A stretch of 64,000 bases of DNA from Bacillota bacterium (GTDB lineage: Bacteria > Bacillota > Clostridia > Christensenellales > SZUA-584). Both the position numbers and the translations under genes were made by a program. Under the pieces are notes generated by a model, which ran no database searches, was not told the DNA's origin, and saw only the letters and a list, made by a program, of their open reading frames with translations. The stretch spans positions 124,001 to 188,000 of the forward strand of contig JAEWTL010000026.1 in assembly GCA_023459495.1 (NCBI GenBank). Direction: 5' to 3'. Shown here one piece after another: positions 25,695 through 33,121 of this stretch; the first letter of the stretch is position 1; each line of letters opens with the position of its first letter.

Positions 25695-26168
25695 CTAAAT
25701 CGCTTGGGTCTTGATGCGGAATGCGCCTGCGTCAATGGTTATGATACCAAAGGTTGCTTTTCTGCCGCGCGGTTCGCCGAGGCTGCCCGGGTTGTACAGC
25801 GTTGCGCCCGCGTGGAATTGCTCGGCGGGTACATGCGTATGTCCGTAAAGTACAATATTCGCTTCCTTTTCCAGTGCGAAAAGTCCCAGCCGCAGAAGCG
25901 ACTGTTTCACGCTTTGTTGGTGACCGTGCACCGCAACGATTCGCACTCCTTCAAACTGCAATTCAATCTCCGCAGGAGCCTCTACCGAAAAATCGCAATT
26001 GCCGCGCACAGCATAGACAGGCTTGTCCGTGTGCTGGCGCACATATGTGGCGTCCTGTGAATTATCGCCGAGGTGGATGACGCAATCGACATCTTTGCAA
26101 AGCGCCATCGCAGCCGCAATCGCTTCCCTGCGCCCGTGCGTGTCGCTTATGACGAGTATTTGTGTCAT
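25695..26168 (-). CDS. yfcE: YfcE/MJ0936-type metallophosphoesterase
   Basis: This 157-residue phosphodiesterase carries all metal-binding motifs of the calcineurin-like fold: ISDTHG, HLGDN, RGNCD, VHGH and YGHTH. It overlaps the rdgB stop by 4 bp (ATGA). It ends the gerM-rph-rdgB-yfcE operon, the same order as gerM-rph-ysnA-ysnB in Bacillus. Confidence 0.92.
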   Translation of the reverse strand: MTQILVISDTHGRREAIAAAMALCKDVDCVIHLGDNSQDATYVRQHTDKPVYAVRGNCDFSVEAPAEIELQFEGVRIVAVHGHQQSVKQSLLRLGLFALEKEANIVLYGHTHVPAEQFHAGATLYNPGSLGEPRGRKATFGIITIDAGAFRIKTQAI

Positions 26169-26743
26169 ACGCCGAGCTTGTCCTTCAGCACGTGAAGCGC
26201 GCCCGCCCGGTGGCTCAGCTTATTTTTAGCTTCGACGGGCAATTGCGCAAAGGTCAGATTCCACTCCGGCAGCAGAAACAGCGGGTCGTAGCCGAATCCA
26301 CCGCAGCCCGCCGGATGCCATACAATCTCACCGCACACTTCGCCGGACGCCGTTATCACTTCTTCACCCCGCGCCAGCGCCACGACGCTGATGAACTTTG
26401 CGCTGCGGTTTGTCACGTTTACCATTGCCGCAAGCAGCTTTTCGTTGTTAAGCGCATCGGTGGCGTGCGGCCCTGCGTACCGTGCGGAATATACGCCAGG
26501 TGCACCGCCCAGCGCCTCTACGCACAGCCCGGAGTCATCGGCCAGCGCGTCGCAACCCGATACTTTGGCGGCCTCCACAGCCTTTTTGACAGCGTTCTGT
26601 TCGAACGTCACGCCATCCTCCTCCACCTCAAGCGAAATGCCCGCTTCCTTTAGTGAAAGCACCTCGTCATAGATGCCCTGGAATATGGCCTTGATTTCCT
26701 TAACCTTACCCGCGTTGTTGGTTGCAATGATGAGTTTCTTCAT
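26165..26743 (-). CDS. rdgB: RdgB/HAM1 family dITP/XTP pyrophosphatase
   Basis: This 192-residue house-cleaning enzyme hydrolyses non-canonical purine nucleotides. It shows the N-terminal ATNNAGKVKEI signature, the ADDSGLCVEALGGAPGVYSA active-site segment, and GFGYDPLFLLPE followed by KNKLSHR. It overlaps rph by 4 bp. Confidence 0.95.
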   Translation of the reverse strand: MKKLIIATNNAGKVKEIKAIFQGIYDEVLSLKEAGISLEVEEDGVTFEQNAVKKAVEAAKVSGCDALADDSGLCVEALGGAPGVYSARYAGPHATDALNNEKLLAAMVNVTNRSAKFISVVALARGEEVITASGEVCGEIVWHPAGCGGFGYDPLFLLPEWNLTFAQLPVEAKNKLSHRAGALHVLKDKLGV

Positions 26744-27459
26744 ACGTTCTGTCCTATCGCCTCGTGTTGTATCCGAATGATGGTTTCGATGCCCTCCTGC
26801 GCATAACGCAGCAGCGTCTGCATCTCTTTGGGTTTAATCGGCCGCTTCTCCGCCGTGCAGAGAACCTCCACGATGCCGCCGCTGTACGACATCGCCACGT
26901 TCATATCTGCCATTGCGCGGCTGTCTTCACTGTAGTCGAGGTCCAGCAGCGGAACACCATCCACGATACCGCAGCTTACCGCAGCCACGCCATCCTTCAA
27001 AGGCGAACGTGTCAGCATCCCTTCGACCAGCAGCTTGCGAACGCAGAGCGCCAGCGCCACATATCCGCCAGTGATTGCAGCCGTGCGCGTGCCGCCGTCT
27101 GCTTCGATCACGTCACAATCGATATAGACCGTAAGGCCGGTCAGCGCGTTCATATCCACAGCAGTACGCAAACAGCGCCCGATGATGCGGCTGATCTCCG
27201 TGTTCCGGCCGTCCGGGCGCTTAATTTCACGCGTCTTGCGCTGCGGTGTGCTTGCGGGCAGCATGGCATATTCCGCCGTGAGCCAGCCTTTGTCCGTTCC
27301 CTCTAAAAAGGCCGGTACACCCGGAGTTGCCATCGCGGTACACAGCAGCCGCGTACGGCCCCATTCGATCAGTACGGAGCCGTGCGCGTTCTTCATAAAA
27401 TCAGTCGTGAGACGCAGCGACCGCAAGTCCCTCTCGCCGCGTCCATCCGTTCTTGTCAT
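26740..27459 (-). CDS. rph: Ribonuclease PH
   Basis: This 239-residue phosphorolytic 3'-5' exoribonuclease matures tRNA 3' ends. The N-terminus is short of a residue or two relative to the usual RxDGR motif (MTRTDGRGERDLRSL). Also visible are GKTQVLC-like TRLLCTAMATPGV, the EISRIIGRCLRTAVD region, and the DCDVIEADGGTRTAAITGG signature. Cotranscribed with gerM and rdgB. Confidence 0.95.
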   Translation of the reverse strand: MTRTDGRGERDLRSLRLTTDFMKNAHGSVLIEWGRTRLLCTAMATPGVPAFLEGTDKGWLTAEYAMLPASTPQRKTREIKRPDGRNTEISRIIGRCLRTAVDMNALTGLTVYIDCDVIEADGGTRTAAITGGYVALALCVRKLLVEGMLTRSPLKDGVAAVSCGIVDGVPLLDLDYSEDSRAMADMNVAMSYSGGIVEVLCTAEKRPIKPKEMQTLLRYAQEGIETIIRIQHEAIGQNV

Positions 27460-27472
27460 TCGTAAACCTTTC

Positions 27473-28438
27473 TTAGTTCAGCGTATTGACATAATCCATG
27501 GTGGCCATGGTCGTCGATGCAGTGGAAGCAAACTCTTTACCTTCTACCAGTATAACCACCTCATCGATATTGTCAAACTGCTTCAATGACAGCGTGATGC
27601 ATTTCACGAGCTTTTCCTTGAGGTTAGGCGTATCGCCGACGGAAGCAAGCTCCTGCGAGAAATTAATTGTCGCAACTCCCGTATCGTCTACGTCAACGCT
27701 GAGAAGTTCAGTCCCGTCCGGGAACAGGTTCTTGAGCTTTCCATCCGCCGGCCCTTTGACAAGCTCGCTCATCACGACAAACGCATCCGCCTCGCCGCCC
27801 ACATACTTGGTAACGGGCACGATCGCCTCACCTGAGGTGCTGCCAAAGTACAACACAATCTTGGAGGCATTCGCGAGGTCGTCGGACGACAGCGTCGTGG
27901 TGGCCACGTTGAGGTCGAATGGCGGGAATGCTGCGCTGATATCCGTACCGCAGGGCAGCGCGTCGTCGCAGCCTGTCTGCCGGATGATGACCGATTCGAT
28001 CGTGGGGAATTCGCAGAGTGTGTTGACCACTGCGACCACCTTGTTCATTTCATCCACTGCGTCCTCTGCCGCAATTGCACCTTCGCTGAGCTGAATTGTG
28101 GCAACGCCATCCTTGATGCTTAAGGATACTTCCGTACCCTCCGCAAGGATCGGATTGAGCCCCAGGTACTCAAACTGCGAGTCAGTATCGGAATTGGCAA
28201 TCAGCTGACTGACCGCGGCCCTTCCAATGCCCTCTTCCCACTCGATCTCCTTCATTACGGGAACGATATACCCGTAGTCATCCTCCAGATACAGCACCGT
28301 CTGGCGCATATTCGCATCCGGAACATTCATCGCCGGTATTTCTTCGGAGGGTCCTTCCCCGCTATCCTTAGCACAAGCCGCAAAGCAAAGCAGCACGAGC
28401 ACTGCCGCCATCAGCACCGCGATAGTCTTTTTTGTCAT
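27473..28438 (-). CDS. gerM: GerM-type spore lipoprotein with two GerMN domains
   Basis: This 321-residue lipoprotein starts at ATG 28438, correctly spaced from AGGAGGA; the ATG two codons upstream is too close. The lipobox is CFAAC near residue 22. Two GerMN-type repeats follow (about residues 45-165 and 185-310), each with a VxVD...VATINxS/VATIQLSE pattern. GerM helps sporulation and germination in Bacillus, where it also precedes rph. It is probably exposed on the outer side of the membrane. Confidence 0.88.
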   Translation of the reverse strand: MTKKTIAVLMAAVLVLLCFAACAKDSGEGPSEEIPAMNVPDANMRQTVLYLEDDYGYIVPVMKEIEWEEGIGRAAVSQLIANSDTDSQFEYLGLNPILAEGTEVSLSIKDGVATIQLSEGAIAAEDAVDEMNKVVAVVNTLCEFPTIESVIIRQTGCDDALPCGTDISAAFPPFDLNVATTTLSSDDLANASKIVLYFGSTSGEAIVPVTKYVGGEADAFVVMSELVKGPADGKLKNLFPDGTELLSVDVDDTGVATINFSQELASVGDTPNLKEKLVKCITLSLKQFDNIDEVVILVEGKEFASTASTTMATMDYVNTLN

Positions 28439-28521
28439 GTCCATTCCTCCTGAATTCGTCTTTTTACAAGTCTATTCGTGTGGAATAACGCGTATGAGTA
28501 CGATCAGCTGTGAAATATTGC

Positions 28522-28550
28522 TTGACATGCATAGATGATCGATGTACATT
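28522..28550 (+). promoter_or_regulatory. Promoter of the PadR gene
   Basis: -35 TTGACA (28522-28527) and -10 TACATT (28545-28550) are separated by 17 bp. The -10 is embedded in the inverted repeat at 28529-28569, so a protein bound there would block initiation. Confidence 0.65.
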
Positions 28551-28569
28551 ATACATAGATGATCTATGC
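28529..28569. promoter_or_regulatory. 18-5-18 inverted repeat, probable PadR operator
   Basis: GCATAGATGATCGATGTA (28529-28546) and the reverse complement of 28552-28569 match at 16 of 18 positions, around a 5-bp spacer. The inner ATGTA...TACAT dyad resembles PadR operators (ATGT-N-ACAT). It overlaps the -10 and spacer of the promoter, fitting autorepression by the PadR gene immediately downstream. Confidence 0.7.
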
Positions 28570-28593
28570 ACGTAAAAAGGAGATGATTACGTT

Positions 28594-28992
28594 ATGAACA
28601 AAGGCTTGATGGCTGGTTCAACTTCACTGATGGTTCTTCACCTGATTGGAGCAAGAGATATGTATGGCTACGAAATCGTTAAGGAGCTTGATGCAAGATC
28701 AAACAACGTTTTCATTTTAAAGGAAGGTACATTATATCCCGTTCTACACGGATTGGAACAAGACGGTTATGTGCAATCCTATTCGAAAACTGCCGAAACC
28801 GGCAAGGAACGCAAGTATTATCAGATCACGAAGAAAGGGACACGGGCGTTGGCTGATAAGAAAGCCGAATGGAAAATATTCTCCAGTGCCGTTAACACGG
28901 TTCTTAAAGATCCGGATGGCCAATCAAGCACGCCTGATGGTACTCTGACCGATGCAGGCATGGTTACGGAGGTATTCGGCTATGCAAAATAG
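28594..28992 (+). CDS. PadR family transcriptional regulator
   Basis: This 132-residue winged-helix regulator has the family pattern: MVLHLIGARDMYGYEIVKEL, then LKEGTLYPVLHGLEQDGYV and KYYQITKKGTRALADKK. AAGGAGATG precedes ATG 28594. It overlaps the following HAAS-SEDS gene by 11 bp, and the two form an operon. The inverted repeat over its promoter suggests autoregulation, as is usual for PadR proteins that control a neighbouring membrane protein. Confidence 0.92.
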   Translation: MNKGLMAGSTSLMVLHLIGARDMYGYEIVKELDARSNNVFILKEGTLYPVLHGLEQDGYVQSYSKTAETGKERKYYQITKKGTRALADKKAEWKIFSSAVNTVLKDPDGQSSTPDGTLTDAGMVTEVFGYAK

Positions 28993-30310
28993 AGAAACGT
29001 ATTTGGATACTGTCTGCAGCGAAATCAAGTTTCGCGCTGCCCGAAAAGTACTGCGGCAGGAGCTTGAAGACCACATCGAAGACCGGAAAGCTGAGCTGGA
29101 GAAAAACGACTTACCGGATACTGAAGCCGCCGCCATTGAAGCGATGGGCGATGCCAAAGAAATCGGGAAAGCGCTCAACGCAATCCACAGGCCTCGCACG
29201 GAATGGGGCATCCCCCTATGTGTATTGCTGCTAAGCCTTGCAGGCCTTTACATCAATCAGGTTTCAGGATTTGCCTATAATAGTCTGAGTGGAACGGGAT
29301 ATTTCGATTTCAGTTTTCTCCCCGGTGACCTGATGGTGGGCATGGATATATACAGGGCGATACTGTTAGCTGCCGTTGGCCTATCCGTTTTGGCAGTTGC
29401 ATATTTTTCGGATTACAGCTGGCTCTTGCATTTGCGGCATGCCCTGTTCTTTGCAGCTTTGCTGTATATCACGATACGCCTTTATCTGATTAAACAAAAC
29501 AATATTGATATATACGGATTCTTTGGACAAACTGCTCCGATAAATATCACGACAATGCTTTTTATACTGAGTATTCCTGGTTTCATTAAGCAAAATATCG
29601 AAAAAGGCATGAAGGGTATGGTCCATATCGTTTTAGCAGGAGCAATTTCAATTGCCGCGCTTTACTTCCTGTCATCAGTTTATGCATCCGTGCTTGGTGC
29701 GGCCTATATCGTAATTTTTGGTCTATCATTATTTTACAATCAGCAACCCGCGACATACAAATGGAGGCGCATCGCAATTGTGTCCAGCGTCATGAGCATC
29801 GTCTTTGTAGTTTGTGTCCTGCTTATTCAACCGGATCGGTTTGCATTTGGTACCAGCTTTAATGGTCCAGATTATAAAGGCTGGGTTATACGTGAAGTGC
29901 TATCTGATTCAAAGTTCATCGGAGCAGCTATGATCCGTACCTACAACACGACCGGGTATATCCTTACCACCGTCATCAGTACATACGGGTGGCTTGTCGG
30001 CATCAGCTTTGTTCTGGCCTTCGCGCTGCTATTAACCTTGATGCTCCTGCGCAGCAGAAAGATTGCGCACACGTTTGGCCGGTTGCTGTCCTTTAGCATC
30101 AGCGCGTACTTCTGCGCCCGGTTTATGCTATTCCTGCTTGCCAACTTCGGCGTTATCGGTGGCACATCCGTCAATTTGCCGTTTGTCAGCTACGGCTGGT
30201 TCAGCCTGACAACGGATCTGTTCCTTGTAGGCATCTTCATGTCCGTCTGGCGCAGAAGTTCGTTTATGACAAAGGAGATGCATGCGCTTAAGAAAAGCCC
30301 TGCTTTATAA
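28982..30310 (+). CDS. HAAS-domain / FtsW-RodA-SpoVE (SEDS)-like membrane protein fusion
   Basis: This is a 442-residue protein. Residues 1-75 are a helical, charged HAAS-type (permease prefix) domain typical of genes paired with PadR. The rest has about nine or ten membrane segments and ends with the SEDS signature in degenerate form (GVIGGTSVNLPFVSYGWFSL versus GxxPxTGxxLPFxSYGGxS). The loop where active SEDS polymerases carry a catalytic Asp reads TYNTTGYILTTVIS, without Asp. It may be an inactive or regulatory SEDS relative. ATG 28982 follows GGAGG inside the padR gene. Confidence 0.75.
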   Translation: MQNRETYLDTVCSEIKFRAARKVLRQELEDHIEDRKAELEKNDLPDTEAAAIEAMGDAKEIGKALNAIHRPRTEWGIPLCVLLLSLAGLYINQVSGFAYNSLSGTGYFDFSFLPGDLMVGMDIYRAILLAAVGLSVLAVAYFSDYSWLLHLRHALFFAALLYITIRLYLIKQNNIDIYGFFGQTAPINITTMLFILSIPGFIKQNIEKGMKGMVHIVLAGAISIAALYFLSSVYASVLGAAYIVIFGLSLFYNQQPATYKWRRIAIVSSVMSIVFVVCVLLIQPDRFAFGTSFNGPDYKGWVIREVLSDSKFIGAAMIRTYNTTGYILTTVISTYGWLVGISFVLAFALLLTLMLLRSRKIAHTFGRLLSFSISAYFCARFMLFLLANFGVIGGTSVNLPFVSYGWFSLTTDLFLVGIFMSVWRRSSFMTKEMHALKKSPAL

Positions 30311-30348
30311 TCAGGATAATACCCGTTCAATACCCTTTCATGGTTTTA

Positions 30349-30380
30349 CAGGCTGACGACACACCTTATCAGCCTGTTTT
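30349..30380 (+). terminator. Rho-independent terminator of the padR-SEDS operon
   Basis: CAGGCTGA and TCAGCCTG form an 8-bp perfect stem with a 12-nt loop, directly followed by TTTT. Confidence 0.75.
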
Positions 30381-30387
30381 CGAATAC

Positions 30388-30414
30388 AAAAAAGGCCCGA
30401 GTATCCGAGCCTTT
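30388..30414 (-). terminator. Rho-independent terminator of efp
   Basis: On the minus strand AAAGGCTCG and CGGGCCTTT pair (one G-T) around a 6-nt loop, followed by a T run. It lies 18 bp after the efp stop. Confidence 0.8.
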
Positions 30415-30431
30415 CCAAGATGCTTTTATCC

Positions 30432-30989
30432 TTATGCTCTTTCCATGTACTCGCCGGTTCTCGTATCCACGCGGATTACGTCATCCTGATTGATGAACAG
30501 CGGAACCATGATTTTCGCACCGGTTTCAAGAATGGCGGGCTTGTTGCCCGAGGTTGCCGTGTCACCCTTGAAGCCCGGCTCTGTTTCGACGATCTTCAGT
30601 TCGACGAAGTTGGGCGGTTCCACAGAGAACGCCGCGCCTTTGAAGAATTTGATCGTTACAGGCATGTTCTCCTTGATGTAGTTGAGCGCGTCCTCCACTT
30701 GTCCGAGGCCCAACGGTATCTGCTCAAAGGTCTCCTGATCCATGAAATAATACAGTTCGCCGTCGCTGTACAAATACTCCATCGTCTTAGTGTCCACATG
30801 TGCTTTGGGGAATTTTTCAGACGGGTTAAATGTTCTCTCCAGCACGCTACCCTGCATGATGTTCTTCATCTTTGTGCGCACGAAGGCAGCACCTTTGCCG
30901 GGTTTCACGTGCTGAAAATCCACGATCACCCAAACCTGATCGTCTATCTCGATCGTCAGGCCTTTTCTGAAATCTCCGGCTGTTACCAT
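30432..30989 (-). CDS. efp: Elongation factor P
   Basis: This 185-residue translation factor relieves ribosome stalling at polyproline. The N-terminal KOW-like domain ends in the KPGKGAAFVRTKMKN loop, which carries the lysine modified in many species; two OB-type domains follow with the EGDTA-like signature FKGDTATSGNKPA. GGAGG precedes ATG 30989. Its position just after an M24 aminopeptidase gene is a common bacterial arrangement. Confidence 0.97.
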   Translation of the reverse strand: MVTAGDFRKGLTIEIDDQVWVIVDFQHVKPGKGAAFVRTKMKNIMQGSVLERTFNPSEKFPKAHVDTKTMEYLYSDGELYYFMDQETFEQIPLGLGQVEDALNYIKENMPVTIKFFKGAAFSVEPPNFVELKIVETEPGFKGDTATSGNKPAILETGAKIMVPLFINQDDVIRVDTRTGEYMERA

Positions 30990-31002
30990 GATCTTTCCTC
31001 CA

Positions 31003-32064
31003 TCAGTGAATGATTATGATTTCGCGCGGCGCGGAGCTCAAATTCTCGCAGCCGCCGTTTCTTACCACGCAAATGTCTTCGATCCGCACGCCCCAGCGCC
31101 CCTTAAGGTAAATGCCCGGCTCAATGGTGACCACCATGCCGTCCTGCAGCGTTGCATCCGAAATCTCGTTCAAGGTAGGCGCTTCGTGAATCATCATGCC
31201 GACACCGTGACCGAGGCCATGCCCGAAGGCTTGTCCAAAGCCTGCCTGCGCGATATAGTCTCGTGCGATGGCGTCGATCTCCCTCGCGCCTTTACCGGCA
31301 GCGAGCGCTTCCAGCGCCATATCTCCCGCACACTTCACTATATCATATACTTTTTGCTGCTCTTTGTCCATACGGGAAATCGCCACCGTGCGCGTAAAAT
31401 CAGAGCAATACCCGCCAAAACGGCAGCCATAGTCCATGGTCAGGAAGTCACCCGGCCGTATCTTCCGGTCGGTGGGCGTCGCATGTGGCAGGCTGCTGTT
31501 TTCGCCCGAAGCTACGATCGGAGCAAAAGCAATGTCAGCGCCGTTCTTATTCATGTAGTAAATCAGTTCCGCGCGAATGTCCATCTCGCTCATACCGGGC
31601 TTTAAAATTTTGCACATGTGGTGGAACAGAAGGTCATTGTGATGCGCACCCTTGGCGATGAGCGCGATCTCCTCCGCGTCTTTGTTCGTACGCTGCTGCG
31701 CGATGGCAGATGACAGATCGACCATATCGTCTTCCGCAATGTAGTTGAGATAGGATTTAAAGGCGGTATACGACACATCAGAAAGATCAATGCCAAGTTT
31801 TTTCACGCCATGCTTTGTCGCATAATCGAATATGGTCTGTACGCGTGCTGCAGCTTTGGTCTCTACAACGGTGAAGTCCGTTTCTGTCTCAGCCTGTTCC
31901 GTATAGCGGAAGTCGGTAAAGAAATACTTTTCACTCGGTGTAATCAGCAGCTGGCTACTGTTACCCGAAAAACGCGAATAGTACGATACGTTCTCCACCG
32001 AAGTGACAAGCGCAGCGTCTGCTCTGGAGCGTTCCATGGCTTGTCTAAGCTTATCGATTCTCAT
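31003..32064 (-). CDS. M24 family Xaa-Pro aminopeptidase/dipeptidase
   Basis: This 353-residue creatinase-fold metallopeptidase has an N-terminal domain (1-125) and a pita-bread catalytic domain. Metal ligands are the two Asp in MDYGCRFGGYCSDFTRTV, His in GHGLGHGVGMMIHEAP, and the two Glu in VTIEPGIYL and RIEDICVV. It should cleave peptides with proline in the second position. It overlaps the upstream AP-endonuclease-like gene by 14 bp and precedes efp by 13 bp. Confidence 0.92.
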   Translation of the reverse strand: MRIDKLRQAMERSRADAALVTSVENVSYYSRFSGNSSQLLITPSEKYFFTDFRYTEQAETETDFTVVETKAAARVQTIFDYATKHGVKKLGIDLSDVSYTAFKSYLNYIAEDDMVDLSSAIAQQRTNKDAEEIALIAKGAHHNDLLFHHMCKILKPGMSEMDIRAELIYYMNKNGADIAFAPIVASGENSSLPHATPTDRKIRPGDFLTMDYGCRFGGYCSDFTRTVAISRMDKEQQKVYDIVKCAGDMALEALAAGKGAREIDAIARDYIAQAGFGQAFGHGLGHGVGMMIHEAPTLNEISDATLQDGMVVTIEPGIYLKGRWGVRIEDICVVRNGGCENLSSAPREIIIIH

Positions 32065-32914
32065 ATATGGTCAATTCCTCCTGATAGATTCTCTTCATTT
32101 CTGCCGCGTCCTCAGCCATGGTCCCTTGCGATTCGCAGATGATCACCGGCTCCATCCCCCGCTGTACCAGCTGCCGCGCAAGCGGTTGAAAGTCCGGCCC
32201 ATAGCCTTCATCGGCGAATGTGCGATGCATCTTTTCTCCTGCCGCGGTATACTGAATATGGGCGAAGTGAACGTGGAAATGCTTGGCACGTTCCCGCCCT
32301 AATCCTTTCTGAAGCTTGTCCAATATGTTTGCATAGTCCTGTTCCGTATTGATGGCGCCTTTGCCGCGTGCGTGCAGATGGGCAAAGTCCAGCGTAGGGA
32401 TAAATCGGTTGCCCAACTGACACAGTTCAATCGTTTCCTCAAGGCTGCCAATCTGCTTTGGCCTGCCCATCGTCTCTGGGCAAAGTGCCACATGATCCAG
32501 CAGGCTACCCAGCGCTTCCGCCGCGACCAGCAACGCCGCTTTTACGCGGGCCAGCGCATCCGGGTAGGACAACGCTCCCGGCGTACCGGGATGAAAAACC
32601 ACACGTTTTGCGCCCATCCAGCCTGCGGCCGTGGCTGACTGCATCAGATACCGTATGTTGTTCGCCGCTTTGTCGGTATCCTCCGTCGCGAGGTTGATAT
32701 AGTAAGGCGCATGCACGCTAAGCTGCACATTCTCCTTCGCTGCCGCCTCACCGATTGCCTCTGCGGTGGCCTGCGACAGCTGTACGCCACGACCAAAAGA
32801 ATATTCAAACGCATTAAGCCCCATCTGCGCAACCCACACGAATGCTTCGGTGGTGCGCTTGTACCCCTGCGCGTAAAAGCTGTTTGAATTGCCTGCCGGA
32901 CCAAAACGTATCAT
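32051..32914 (-). CDS. Endonuclease IV-like (AP endonuclease 2 family) TIM-barrel protein
   Basis: This 287-residue protein resembles Nfo-type deoxyribonuclease IV: VHAPYYINLA, RVVFHPGTPG, LCPETMGRPKQIG, TLDFAHLHARGKG and HFHVHFAHI are matching metal-site segments. Canonical Nfo has LETTAGQG where this has LCPETMGRPK, so AP endonuclease activity is likely but not certain. ATG 32914 follows AAGGAGAG. It heads the M24 peptidase-efp operon. Confidence 0.8.
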   Translation of the reverse strand: MIRFGPAGNSNSFYAQGYKRTTEAFVWVAQMGLNAFEYSFGRGVQLSQATAEAIGEAAAKENVQLSVHAPYYINLATEDTDKAANNIRYLMQSATAAGWMGAKRVVFHPGTPGALSYPDALARVKAALLVAAEALGSLLDHVALCPETMGRPKQIGSLEETIELCQLGNRFIPTLDFAHLHARGKGAINTEQDYANILDKLQKGLGRERAKHFHVHFAHIQYTAAGEKMHRTFADEGYGPDFQPLARQLVQRGMEPVIICESQGTMAEDAAEMKRIYQEELTIYENR

Positions 32915-32986
32915 GGTAAACTCTCCTTGGGTTATATTACCCAAAGAACGGATTAAAGTCCAGTTTTTTTGAAGCCGCAATAGAAA

Positions 32987-33026
32987 TAGCGGCTGATAGA
33001 GTATGTTTAATGTGTATCAGCCGCTA
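32987..33026 (-). terminator. Terminator of the rebuilt sigK gene
   Basis: TAGCGGCTGATA and TATCAGCCGCTA form a perfect 12-bp stem with a 16-nt loop, 14 bp after the sigK stop codon. It is followed by TTTCTATT on the minus strand. It would end sigK transcripts once the element is excised, and recombinase transcripts before excision. Confidence 0.7.
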
Positions 33027-33040
33027 ATTTATAATCTTTA

Positions 33041-33109
33041 TTATCTTCCCGCGCTGCGTGCCAGCTCCGCGGCAAGCTTGGCGATGGCCTTGCTCTCTAT
33101 GCGCGAAAC
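33041..33109 (-). pseudogene. sigK: sigK 3' segment (last 22 codons and stop)
   Basis: The minus strand encodes VSRIESKAIAKLAAELARSA plus GR and stop, the C-terminal tail of region 4.2 of a sporulation sigma factor. The 5' part of the same gene ends ISRSYV at 63188. Joined at the ACAT shared by both sites the frame is continuous. Upstream it is in frame with the recombinase, from which it is separated by the recombinase stop codon and four codons. It has no start of its own, so it is silent until excision. Not a decayed gene but half of an interrupted one. Confidence 0.9.
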
Positions 33110-33115
33110 ATTTCG
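33104..33115. other. Attachment site at the sigK 3' junction
   Basis: The crossover region reads CGAAACATTTCG, an imperfectly centred inverted repeat (CGAAA-CA-TTTCG) extended by GCG/CGC-type flanks. ACAT (33108-33111) is the sequence shared with the other junction, and exchange there restores the sigK frame. Dyad symmetry is expected for a serine-recombinase site. Confidence 0.7.
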
Positions 33116-33121
33116 CCGCGT

